Part shown: in pieces, positions 17,258-25,026 of the stretch
How the letters are laid out: each line of letters opens with the position of its first letter
Numbering within the stretch: the first letter of the stretch is position 1
DNA from: Rhizobiales bacterium 62-47
GTDB taxonomy: Bacteria; Pseudomonadota; Alphaproteobacteria; Rhizobiales; Xanthobacteraceae
Assembly: GCA_001899255.1 (NCBI GenBank)
Contig: MKVX01000005.1
Span: 1-64,000 of the forward strand
Reading direction: 5' to 3'
Length of the DNA stretch: 64,000 nucleotides
Translations under genes and position numbers: made by a program
The notes under the pieces: model-generated
What the model was told of the DNA's origin: nothing
What the model saw: only the letters and a program-made list of their open reading frames with translations
The model's database searches: none

Positions 17258-18111
17258 ACCAGTTGGAGGGAGCTTTCGACACCGGGCAAAAGGCAGACGC
17301 GCGTGGCGCGGGCGAAGCGATCGTAACCCCGCTGCGCAAACGCCGCCTCAGCGGCGAACTCTACGAGCGCGACCCGAAGATAGAAGCCCTCATCGCCGAA
17401 TTGGCAGTCCTGCCGCGTGATGGCTTGATCGCCAGGGCGGAAATCACCAAGCGCTCGGACCCGGGCTACGTCCCGAGCGAATGTCTCGTTTACTTCATTC
17501 GCGCGAGCCGTCGCGACAACAACGAGGTGTGGTTCGAGCGCCTCTATCGGATCTTGACCGAACGGGTGCTGCGCAGTTTGCCCAGGGCGGAAAGCTCCGA
17601 TGGAAAGACGGAATCGCTGACGCGCAGGGTCGTGCGCGACAAGGTGTTCGGCCGGTTCGTCGAGCTCTTTTCGGCGGACCGCGCCGCCTACGACGAAAAG
17701 GTCGACTACTTCGAGGTGCGCTTCGATGGCGCGCTAGCGAGCCTGCGGCGCGATGCGCAGGAAAAGGCCTGGCGCGACGAAAACCGTTCCCAGCCCCTCG
17801 AATATGACGAGGAGAGCGGAGAACTGTCACCGGAGGTCGAGGCGGCCGCAGGGACCCACGATCCCTTCGCCGTGTCGGATTTCGACGACCCGTCTTACCG
17901 GTCGCGCCTGGATGCGGCGATTGAAGCTCTACCGACAGAACAAAGCAGGATCATTCACATGTTGAGACAGGGCTTCCCCATCGACTCCAAGGAGCCGGAC
18001 GTCATGACCATCGCCAAGGCTTTGGGCCGCTCCGAAAAGACCGTCCGAACCTACCGCGACAAGGCCTTCGCCGCCCTGCGAGCTGCCATGGCCGACGGAG
18101 AAGAGCGGTGA
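17254..18111 (+). CDS. Sigma-70-like factor
   Basis: The product is 285 residues. The C-terminus is a clear region-4-type helix-turn-helix: LPTEQSRIIHMLRQGFPI, then VMTIAKALGRSEKTVRTYRDKAFAALRAAM (about 228-281). The central part (CLVYFIRASRRDNNEVWFERLYRILTERVL and VFGRFVELFSADRAAYDEKVDYFEVRFDGALASLR) can accommodate a region-2-like core-binding helix set, though this is diverged. It is probably an ECF-like sigma factor carried by the element. The start ATG overlaps the toxin stop, and its own stop overlaps the next gene's GTG start (GTGA). The promoter it recognises is not known. Confidence 0.7.
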   Translation: MNQLEGAFDTGQKADARGAGEAIVTPLRKRRLSGELYERDPKIEALIAELAVLPRDGLIARAEITKRSDPGYVPSECLVYFIRASRRDNNEVWFERLYRILTERVLRSLPRAESSDGKTESLTRRVVRDKVFGRFVELFSADRAAYDEKVDYFEVRFDGALASLRRDAQEKAWRDENRSQPLEYDEESGELSPEVEAAAGTHDPFAVSDFDDPSYRSRLDAAIEALPTEQSRIIHMLRQGFPIDSKEPDVMTIAKALGRSEKTVRTYRDKAFAALRAAMADGEER

Positions 18112-18686
18112 GCCCCGGCGGCGGACGTCCATCCCGCGAGGCCGTGCTCGACGCGTTCGCGGTCGAGAGCGAGCCTGGCCGGTCGACCTTGGAACGCTAT
18201 CTGCGGCTATACCCGGAATATGCCGGGGAGCTCATCGACCTCTCGCGCGAACTCAGCCGCGAGGCTTATGAAGATGCCGCACCCCTCTCTGCTACCGATC
18301 GGGCGCTGATCGACGCTGCCTGGTCGCAACACGCGAAGGTTATGCCGGCGGCAGCAGCCGACCCTTTCGCGGCGCTGACGGTCGATGACTGGCGCGCCGT
18401 CGCGCAGCGTCTGGACGTGCCCCGGCAGGTCGTGACCGCACTGCGCGAACGGCGGGTCTCTCTCGTCAGTATCCCGCGACGCTTCCTGGCGATATTGGCG
18501 GATGCGATGCGCAGCTCTGTCGCACAGTTGGAGTCGTCCTGGGGGCCAGCGCACCTGATTGTCGCGCGCAGCTATAAGGCCGACAGCAAACCGGTGGCCG
18601 GCGAGCAGGTCACCTTCGAGCAAGTGCTGATCGATGCCGGCGTCCCGGCCGAGAAGCGCGCCCGGCTGTTGGCGGAGGCGGACTGA
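18108..18686 (+). CDS. HTH-containing partner protein (possible ImmA target)
   Basis: The product is 192 residues from a GTG coupled to the sigma gene. The central segment DDWRAVAQRLDVPRQVVTALRERRV reads as an XRE/lambda-repressor-like helix-turn-helix, followed by PRRFLAILADAM. The N-terminus (GRSTLERYLRLYPEYAGELIDLSREL) is helical. ImmA/IrrE peptidases generally cleave a partner HTH repressor encoded next to them, and this gene lies one base before the ImmA-helicase gene. That makes it the natural candidate substrate. It could instead be an anti-sigma factor for the preceding gene; both ideas are inference, and the HTH match is by eye. Confidence 0.6.
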   Translation: MSPGGGRPSREAVLDAFAVESEPGRSTLERYLRLYPEYAGELIDLSRELSREAYEDAAPLSATDRALIDAAWSQHAKVMPAAAADPFAALTVDDWRAVAQRLDVPRQVVTALRERRVSLVSIPRRFLAILADAMRSSVAQLESSWGPAHLIVARSYKADSKPVAGEQVTFEQVLIDAGVPAEKRARLLAEAD

Positions 18687-18687
18687 C

Positions 18688-21600
18688 ATGGACAGTGTGG
18701 AGCTCGCCAGGCAAGTCGCCGCCGAGCTTCACGCTCGCCTCGTTGCATCCGGCGCCGATCCCTGGTCGCCCTATGACTTTGCTGTCGCCGAGGCCAAGCG
18801 GCGGGGGATTGATGTCGAACGGACTGCCGCCGGCGCAGCCGTCCTCAATGGCGGCCGCGCGACTTTCGTCGCCGCCGACGATCTGATTCTTCACGAGAAT
18901 ATGGGCTCTCCGTTCGAGCAAGCTTTCCTCGTGGCGCATGAGATCGGCCATGTCGAGCTGGGCGACGATCCTGGTGGCGAAGCGGCGCCGATGATTGATC
19001 CGGCACGCCCGGCCGAGCCCTCACCAGTCGGAATGGATCGGGTTGTCGATTATGGACGCCGGCAACGCCGCGAAGTCCAGATGGACCTGTTCGCGCGCGA
19101 ACTGCTGCTTCCGCGCACCGTCGCGCGGGCGCTCCATGTCGACCAAGGGCTCGCCGCGTCCGCCATCGCCGCGAAGCTCGGCGCGCCGTTCGAGGTCGTC
19201 GCGCAGCAGTTGTTCGATGCTTTGCTGCTGCCGCCCGTGCCTCCCGCCGCGACTGCGGCGCATGTCGAACGGCCGCTCAATCCGCTGCAAGCGGCCGCTG
19301 CGGCGCATCGCGGCGAAGCCTATCTGCTTGAGGCGGGGCCTGGCACCGGCAAGACGCAGACGCTGATCGCGCGCGTCGAGGGCCTTCTAGGCGAGGGCGT
19401 CGATCCACGGCGCATACTGCTGTTGACCTTTTCGAACAAGGCAGCGGGCGAGATGGCCGAGCGGATCGCGCGCAAGCGGCCCGAGGCTGCGGCCGCGATG
19501 TGGATCGGCACGTTCCATGCCTTCGGCCTCGATATCATCCGTCGTTTCCATGCGGAGCTCGGCCTGCCGAAGGACCCGCGGATGATGGACCGGACCGAAG
19601 CGGTCGAACTCCTCGAGGGGGAGTTCCCGCGGCTTAGGCTCGCGTACTACCGCAATCTTTACGATCCGACCCAGATCATTGCCGACATGTTGGCCGCCGT
19701 ATCGCGGGCGAAGGATGAGGTGGTCGACGCCGAAACCTACGCCGCGCTCGCCGACGCCATGCAGGCGAAAGCCCAGGACTCGGATGCGCGCGAGGCGGCG
19801 GAACGCGCCGGCGAGGTTGCCCGCGTCTACGCGGCCTACGAACAGCTCAAGCGCAACGCGCATTGCATCGACTTCGGCGATCTTGTCGCCTTGCCGGTGC
19901 AACTGCTCGAAAAGGAGGCGGCCATCTGCGCGGCGCTGCAGGCGCAATATGATCATGTCCTGGTGGATGAGTATCAGGACGTGAACCGCAGCAGCGTGCG
20001 GCTGCTGAGCGCACTGCGGCCCGACGGCCGCAATCTCTGGATGGTCGGCGACGCCAAGCAGTCGATCTACCGGTTTCGCGGTGCCTCATCCTTCAACATA
20101 ACCCGGTTCGGCAAGGAGGACTTCGCCGGTGGCAATCGCGGTCGATTGAAGCGTAATTATCGTTCGGTGCCGGAGATTGTCGCCAGCTTCTCCAGTTTCG
20201 CGATCACGATGCGCGCCGGCGATGCGGATAGTGGCCTCGACGCGGACCGCGACGCCAATGGACATAGGCCCGAGTTGCGCACGGTCCAGCGCGCCGAGCA
20301 GCAGCAGGTCGCCCTGGCCGACGCTATCGAGGAGCTGCGGCGTGACGGCTACGCCTATCGTGACCAGGCGGTCCTGTGCACCGGCAACGAAAAGCTGTCG
20401 ACGATCGGGCAGGACCTGGAACGGCTCGGCGTGCCGGTCCTCTTCCTGGGAAGTCTGTTCGAGCGGGGTGAGGTCAAGGATCTCCTGGCTCTCCTCTCGA
20501 TCCTAGTCGATCGGCGCGCCATGGGCCTGGTGCGCATTGCCTGCTGGCGAGACTTCGCCACCTCCTTTGCCGATGTGGTCGCGGTCTTCGACCATCTGCG
20601 GGCGGCCGAGCACGCGCCGGCGGGCTGGCTGCGGCATGGCGAGGCGATCCCCGGTTTGAGCGACAGGGGGCGGCAGACCGTTGCCAAGCTCGCGACTGCG
20701 CTCGATGGTTTCGATCAGACGGCCTCGCCCTGGACCGTGCTCGCGACGCTGTTGCTCGATCGCACACGCATCGCCGCGCGCCTGGGCGCGTCGGAGGATC
20801 TCGCCGACCGCACACGGGGCATCGCGATCTGGCAATTCCTCAACTTTGTGCGGGTACAACCGGCCGGACGCGGGCTGCCCATCACGCGCCTGCTCGATCG
20901 TGTGCGCAGGCTCGTGCGGCTCGGCGACGACCGCGACCTGCGCCAATTGCCGGCGGCCGCCCAGCATCTCGACGCCGTGCGGCTGATGACCATCCATGGC
21001 GCCAAGGGCCTAGAGTTCGGTGGCGTCCATATTCCTGGGCTTAACAGCGACACGATCCCACGCACGCCGCCGGCGCCGCCCTGTCCGGCGCCCGACGGGA
21101 TGATCGCGGGGGCGGAGGGCAGTGCGCTGGAGGCGTTCCGCGCAGGTCAGGCCGAGGAGCAGGAGTGCCTATTTTACGTGGCGCAGTCGCGCGCCCGCGA
21201 TCGCCTGATCCTTTATGCGCCGACCGAGAAGAGTAACGGCCACAACCGACCGCTTTCGCCATTCCTCGACCGTCTCGGGGCGACCTTAACACGCCGTTCG
21301 CTCGTGCCGGCACGGCCGCTTCCCGTGGCCGCGGAAGCTCGGGATATCGATTTGGTGGTCGACGGACGGCTGCGGTTAGGCGCCCCGCAGATCGCTCTTT
21401 ATGAATCCTGCCCGCGTCGCTTCTTCTACACGCATGTCCTGCAGGTCGGCGGCCGGCGAACCGCGACCGCCTTCATGCATCTGCATGAGGCGGTTCGCGT
21501 GGTGGTCGAGGCGGTGATCGCGTCGGATGGACCCGTGTCCGAGCAGGCGCTGCAAGATCGCATCGATGCGGCGCTCGCCGGCGAGGGGCTCGGCGAGCAC

Positions 21601-22089
21601 GGCTATCGCGCGGAATTCCGCGATCTGGCGCTGGCAATGCTGCGCTTCTTCCTGGCGAACCGCGCCGAAGCAGTCCCCGAAGCGCCGGTCGCGCTCAGCC
21701 TCAGTTTCGGCGGCGAGGAGATCATCGTTCGGCCGGACGAGGTGCTGGTGCGGCCGGACGGCATCCGCGCCGTGCGCCGCATTCGCACGGGTCACATGCG
21801 GTCGGCCGAGGGCAAGGATGTCGGCGCGGCGGCGCTGATGCTGGCGGTCAGGCAGTCCTTTCCCGGCGCGGTCGCAGAGCTCGTCCATCTTTCCGACGGC
21901 GAGGCACATGCGCTTGCCTTGTCCGATCGGGAGCTGAAGGGGCGCAAGGACAAGCTCGCAAAGTTTCTCGGCGACATCCGCGCCGGACGGTTTCCGGCCG
22001 AGGTTTCGTCGCGCACCTGCCCGAACTGCCCGGCCTTCTTCATCTGCGGGCAGACCCCCGACGGCCCCTTGCAAAAAAAGTTCGTCTGA
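18688..22089 (+). CDS. ImmA/IrrE peptidase - UvrD-type helicase - nuclease-like fusion
   Basis: The product is 1133 residues. Residues 1-180 are an ImmA/IrrE zinc peptidase with HEIGH at 84-88 and MDLFARELLLP at about 132-142. From 196 is a superfamily I UvrD/AddA-like helicase: Walker A AGPGTGKT at 216-223, VDEYQDVNR, GDAKQSIYRFRGA, TIHGAKGLEFGGV and QSRARDRL. The C-terminus resembles the AddB/RecB Fe-S nuclease fold, with Cys in YESCPRRFFY and in CPNCPAFFICG. Its catalytic strand reads RPDEVLVRPDG then RRIRTGH, where active enzymes have D-Y-K-T-G, so cleavage is probably lost. The ATG at 18688 follows the previous stop by one base. It plausibly senses DNA and triggers proteolysis. Confidence 0.85.
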   Translation: MDSVELARQVAAELHARLVASGADPWSPYDFAVAEAKRRGIDVERTAAGAAVLNGGRATFVAADDLILHENMGSPFEQAFLVAHEIGHVELGDDPGGEAAPMIDPARPAEPSPVGMDRVVDYGRRQRREVQMDLFARELLLPRTVARALHVDQGLAASAIAAKLGAPFEVVAQQLFDALLLPPVPPAATAAHVERPLNPLQAAAAAHRGEAYLLEAGPGTGKTQTLIARVEGLLGEGVDPRRILLLTFSNKAAGEMAERIARKRPEAAAAMWIGTFHAFGLDIIRRFHAELGLPKDPRMMDRTEAVELLEGEFPRLRLAYYRNLYDPTQIIADMLAAVSRAKDEVVDAETYAALADAMQAKAQDSDAREAAERAGEVARVYAAYEQLKRNAHCIDFGDLVALPVQLLEKEAAICAALQAQYDHVLVDEYQDVNRSSVRLLSALRPDGRNLWMVGDAKQSIYRFRGASSFNITRFGKEDFAGGNRGRLKRNYRSVPEIVASFSSFAITMRAGDADSGLDADRDANGHRPELRTVQRAEQQQVALADAIEELRRDGYAYRDQAVLCTGNEKLSTIGQDLERLGVPVLFLGSLFERGEVKDLLALLSILVDRRAMGLVRIACWRDFATSFADVVAVFDHLRAAEHAPAGWLRHGEAIPGLSDRGRQTVAKLATALDGFDQTASPWTVLATLLLDRTRIAARLGASEDLADRTRGIAIWQFLNFVRVQPAGRGLPITRLLDRVRRLVRLGDDRDLRQLPAAAQHLDAVRLMTIHGAKGLEFGGVHIPGLNSDTIPRTPPAPPCPAPDGMIAGAEGSALEAFRAGQAEEQECLFYVAQSRARDRLILYAPTEKSNGHNRPLSPFLDRLGATLTRRSLVPARPLPVAAEARDIDLVVDGRLRLGAPQIALYESCPRRFFYTHVLQVGGRRTATAFMHLHEAVRVVVEAVIASDGPVSEQALQDRIDAALAGEGLGEHGYRAEFRDLALAMLRFFLANRAEAVPEAPVALSLSFGGEEIIVRPDEVLVRPDGIRAVRRIRTGHMRSAEGKDVGAAALMLAVRQSFPGAVAELVHLSDGEAHALALSDRELKGRKDKLAKFLGDIRAGRFPAEVSSRTCPNCPAFFICGQTPDGPLQKKFV

Positions 22090-22117
22090 CCTTACCGGTC
22101 GGCCTCCGTCGCTCCGA

Positions 22118-22166
22118 TTGGACCCTTAGAGCCGCGGCGCTGCCTCGGCCGAACCTAAGGACCCAA
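22118..22166 (+). promoter_or_regulatory. Imperfect inverted repeat before the ubiquitin-like gene
   Basis: TTGGACCCTTA (22118-22128) and TAAGGACCCAA (22156-22166) form an imperfect inverted repeat around a GC-rich centre. The right arm contains the AAGGA ribosome-binding site of the gene at 22171. It may be a hairpin controlling translation or an internal promoter operator; no clear promoter boxes were found. Confidence 0.35.
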
Positions 22167-22170
22167 TCTT

Positions 22171-22917
22171 ATGAACACCGAAGAACTTCTTGATTACGAC
22201 GATCTCGGCGACGCCCTGCGCGAAGGCCGGGCGTTGCGTCCGGCGCGGGGGTATCGCTTTCTCCTCGCGCAGGGCGATCTCAACTTCCAGTCCCGTGTGG
22301 TGAGCGATCCCGTGCCGCTCGGCCGCCAGTTGCTGGAAGCCGCGGCACTCGACCCGCGGGACGGTTACAGCCTCATCGCGATCCTGCCCTCGGGCGATTT
22401 CGAGGATGTGAGGCTCAACGAGCCGTTCGACCTGCGTGAGCGCGGCGCCGAGCGGTTCATCGCCTTCCAGACCGACCGCGACTTCAAGCTGACCCTCAAC
22501 GACCACGAGCTGCTCTGGGGCAAGCCGGTCATCAGCGGCACGGTGCTCTACGGCCTCGCCAAGCCCGGCGAGGGGGAGGCCGTCTTCCTCGAGGTTCCCG
22601 GCGGTGAAGATCGCCTGATCGAGCATGGCGAGCTGATCGATCTGGTCCAGCCCGGCATCGAGCGGTTCATCACCGCGCGGCTGACGTTCGAGATCATCGT
22701 CAATTCGCGGCCGCGCACGGTGAACGCCCGCACGGTGACGTTCGAACAGATCGTCCAGCTCGCCTTCCCGGGCCAGCACGAACCCAACGTCGTCTTCTCG
22801 ATGACCTACCGGCACGCGGCGTCGACGCCGCCCGCCGGTGAGCTCGGGGTTGGCGGCTCCGTCGACGTCAAGAAGAAGGGCACGGTGTTCAATGTCACGC
22901 GCACTGTTCAGTCGTAA
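22171..22917 (+). CDS. Multiubiquitin protein with three ubiquitin-like repeats
   Basis: The product is 248 residues. Three ubiquitin-like units can be read: about 27-102 (YRFLLAQGDLNFQ to ERFIAFQTD), 103-170 (FKLTLNDHELLWGKPV to IERFITAR) and 171-248 (LTFEIIVNSRPRTVNARTVTFEQIVQLAF to the end). Units 1 and 2 both end in an ERFI segment. This matches the bacterial multiubiquitin family, found with E1-like and zinc proteins. The C-terminus is TRTVQS, not Gly-Gly, so maturation or conjugation cannot follow the eukaryotic pattern without processing. The ribosome-binding site AAGGA is 10 bases upstream, and the gene overlaps the E1 gene by 26 bases. Confidence 0.8.
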   Translation: MNTEELLDYDDLGDALREGRALRPARGYRFLLAQGDLNFQSRVVSDPVPLGRQLLEAAALDPRDGYSLIAILPSGDFEDVRLNEPFDLRERGAERFIAFQTDRDFKLTLNDHELLWGKPVISGTVLYGLAKPGEGEAVFLEVPGGEDRLIEHGELIDLVQPGIERFITARLTFEIIVNSRPRTVNARTVTFEQIVQLAFPGQHEPNVVFSMTYRHAASTPPAGELGVGGSVDVKKKGTVFNVTRTVQS

Positions 22918-24064
22918 TCCGGACCTCAAGCGGCTGCGGGACGAAGGCTACTTCGTCCAGCAGCAGGGCGGGTATCTCGTTATGCGCGAGGTGCCGTATG
23001 TCGATGCGCGCCGGGAGGTGCGCATCGGCACCCTCATCTCCAGCCTCACGCTGGCCGGAGATCAGACGCGCCCGCCCGACACCCATGTCATCCACTGGGA
23101 CGGCGATTTCCCGTGCCACGCCGACGGCAGGCCCATCCAGGGCATCTCGCATGCGGCCGGCGCCTTCGATCTCGGCCACGGCCTGAAGGCGACGCACAGC
23201 TTCTCCAGCAAGCCAGACGGCGGCTACTCGGACTACCACCACAAGATGACGAGCTACGCGAATATCCTCGCGGGCCCGGCCGCAGTGCTGAAGTCCGGCG
23301 CGACGCCTCGCACCTTCCGCGAACCGGAAGAGGAGGAGGACAGCGTCTTCAACTATGTCGAGACCGCCTCCGACCGTGTCGGGATCGGCGTCCTGACCGA
23401 GCGACTCGTCAACGAGCGGGTCGCCATCATCGGCGTCGGGGGGACCGGCGGCTACATCCTGGATTTCGTCGCCAAGACGCCTGTCCGGGAAATCCGGCTG
23501 TTCGACAGCGACGAGTTCCTGACCCATAACGCGTTTCGCGCGCCGGGCGCTCCGAGCCTGGAGGAATTGCGGGAAGCGCCCAAGAAGGTCGAATACCTGA
23601 AGCGCATCTACAGCCGGATGCACCGGAACATCGTGGCGCACGATGTCGCGCTCGGCGTCGACAACATTCACCTTCTCGACGGCGTCACCTTCGCGTTCCT
23701 GTCCCTCGATGCGGGTGACGCTAAGCGGCTGATCGTAGAGAAGCTCGAGGCGATCGGCGCCGCGTTCGTCGATGTTGGCATGGGGCTCGAGCTCGACGAG
23801 GGGTCGCTGGGCGGCATCCTGCGCGTCACCGCCAGTACGCCGGAGAAGCGCGATCACGCGCGGCAGCGCATTTCCTTCGTCGGCGGCGGCGCCAAGGACA
23901 TCTACGCCTCCAACATCCAGGTCGCGGATCTCAACGCCCTGAATGCTGTCCTCGCGGTCGTCAAGTGGAAGAAGATTCGCGGCTTCTACCGCGACCTCGA
24001 GCGCGAGCATCACTGCACCTACACCACCGACGGCAACATGCTGATCAACGGGGATCTCGCGTGA
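22892..24064 (+). CDS. E1-like ThiF adenylyltransferase with N-terminal DUF6791 domain
   Basis: The product is 390 residues. Residues 1-150 match DUF6791 (VPYVDARREVRIGTLIS, HVIHWDGDFPCHADGRPI, HSFSSKPDGGYSDYHHKMTSYANIL), with one cysteine, Cys75. Residues 165-380 are a ThiF/MoeB/E1 adenylation domain: ATP loop GVGGTGG at 181-187, LFDSDEFLTHNAFR at 203-216, and LDVGMG-like DVGMGLELDEGSLGGILR. No cysteine occupies the usual E1 crossover position; the only others are near the C-terminus (HHCTYTTDGN). It should adenylate the C-terminus of the multiubiquitin protein. The ATG at 22892 lies inside the preceding gene; its stop overlaps the next GTG (GTGA). Confidence 0.8.
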   Translation: MSRALFSRNPDLKRLRDEGYFVQQQGGYLVMREVPYVDARREVRIGTLISSLTLAGDQTRPPDTHVIHWDGDFPCHADGRPIQGISHAAGAFDLGHGLKATHSFSSKPDGGYSDYHHKMTSYANILAGPAAVLKSGATPRTFREPEEEEDSVFNYVETASDRVGIGVLTERLVNERVAIIGVGGTGGYILDFVAKTPVREIRLFDSDEFLTHNAFRAPGAPSLEELREAPKKVEYLKRIYSRMHRNIVAHDVALGVDNIHLLDGVTFAFLSLDAGDAKRLIVEKLEAIGAAFVDVGMGLELDEGSLGGILRVTASTPEKRDHARQRISFVGGGAKDIYASNIQVADLNALNAVLAVVKWKKIRGFYRDLEREHHCTYTTDGNMLINGDLA

Positions 24065-24501
24065 TACGGCACAAGCGACTCGAACATCGTTTCGTCGAAC
24101 ACATCCCTGAGCGCCTTGAGGCAGGCATTCTCTATGTTTCGATGGAATATGCCACATCAGCCCACAGCTGCTGCTGCGGTTGCGGCGAGGAGGTCGTCGC
24201 CCCCTTCACGCCGACGGACTGGAAGATGACGTTCGATGGCGAGACCGTCTCCCTGCGGCCGTCGATCGGCAATTGGACGCTGAAATGCCGGTCACACTAT
24301 GTGATCGACCGCAGCAAGGTGATCGAGGCCGGCCCCTGGAGTGACGAGCAGGTCGAAGCCGAGCGTCGTCGTGACCGCGCTGCCAAAGCGCGCTTCTACG
24401 GGCAGACGCCAGCGATCGAACTTGCCGTTCAGCCCGCTCCCGTCAAGGCGGCTCCCGGCTTCTGGCGCCGCGCCTGGCGTTGGCTATCTGGCAGATCGTG
24501 A
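24061..24501 (+). CDS. DUF6527 zinc (treble-clef-like) protein
   Basis: The product is 146 residues from a GTG coupled to the E1 gene. The zinc ligands are visible: CCCGCG at 37-42 (C38-x2-C41 type) and CRSHY at 76-80 (Cys76, His79), with LRPSIGNWTLKC between them, which is the DUF6527 pattern. Comparative genomics places such treble-clef proteins beside multiubiquitin and E1-like genes, where an E3-like or substrate-binding role has been proposed. The C-terminal 60 residues are charged and then basic/aromatic (GFWRRAWRWLSGRS), possibly membrane- or nucleic-acid-associated. It is the last gene before a strong hairpin. Confidence 0.75.
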   Translation: MIRHKRLEHRFVEHIPERLEAGILYVSMEYATSAHSCCCGCGEEVVAPFTPTDWKMTFDGETVSLRPSIGNWTLKCRSHYVIDRSKVIEAGPWSDEQVEAERRRDRAAKARFYGQTPAIELAVQPAPVKAAPGFWRRAWRWLSGRS

Positions 24502-24507
24502 CGATAG

Positions 24508-24532
24508 GCCCGACGGCAGGTTGCCGTCGGGC
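24508..24532 (+). terminator. Hairpin terminator of the ubiquitin-like operon
   Basis: A perfect 11-bp GC-rich stem with a 3-base loop, GCCCGACGGCA-GGT-TGCCGTCGGGC, starts 7 bases after the DUF6527 stop. There is no T tract after it, so it may act as a Rho-assisted or bidirectional terminator or as an mRNA 3' stabiliser. Confidence 0.65.
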
Positions 24533-24778
24533 TATCCCGCTTCGGAACGCAGCGCAGCCCTAAGAGACAAATCAAGAACATCTATCAGGAGCTTACACGG
24601 TCTTCGCCGAAATCCTTGTGCAAGGAATGACCGACACACCATATATTGATGTTAGGCATGGGGCGATCTCCTAGCACGTGCGCGTCTCCACTCATGGTGG
24701 TGGGGACGTGGGCGAGCTTCTTGCGACCTCCTCCGGTGCCTGGCGAGGACAGATAGGCATCGAGAAGGAGCGTGGAGA
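24533..24778 (+). promoter_or_regulatory. Promoter region of the DUF2158/caspase operon
   Basis: About 245 bp without a gene. A TATATT box occurs in the AT-rich stretch near 24644-24652, but no well-spaced -35 box was found. Further down, GTCTCCAC and GTGGGGAC (around 24690-24715) can form an 8-bp RNA stem with one G-U pair. The segment is less GC-rich than the flanking genes, as expected for a promoter. Confidence 0.35.
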
Positions 24779-25015
24779 ATGGATGCTACCGAATTCAAGC
24801 CCGGCGATCTTGTGCGGGTGAAGTCAGGCGGGCCGATCATGACGGTCGAGCTGGTCGGGAAGACGGCCATGCTGGAGGAGGATGCCGTCTGGTGTGTCTG
24901 GTTCGAGAAGGTGGGCAACAAGCAGGTCGCGCGGAAAGACACGTTCGCGCCGGTCGTGCTGGAGAAGGCTGAGAAGCCACGAGCCGCGTTCTCCGTCGGC
25001 GTCGTTCGGGCGTAG
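24779..25015 (+). CDS. DUF2158 (YodC-like) small protein
   Basis: The product is 78 residues. The family core is plain: FKPGDLVRVKSGGPIMTVE at 6-24, then VWCVWFEKVGNKQ, the SH3-like beta-barrel DUF2158 pattern. The ATG at 24779 has GGAG upstream. The stop is 11 bases from the caspase-helicase gene on the same strand, so the two are co-transcribed. Small DUF2158 proteins often sit in front of effector genes, but no molecular role is known. It may act as an inhibitor or sensor for the caspase, which is inference from position and size. Confidence 0.8.
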   Translation: MDATEFKPGDLVRVKSGGPIMTVELVGKTAMLEEDAVWCVWFEKVGNKQVARKDTFAPVVLEKAEKPRAAFSVGVVRA

Positions 25016-25026
25016 CGTGGTGCCTC

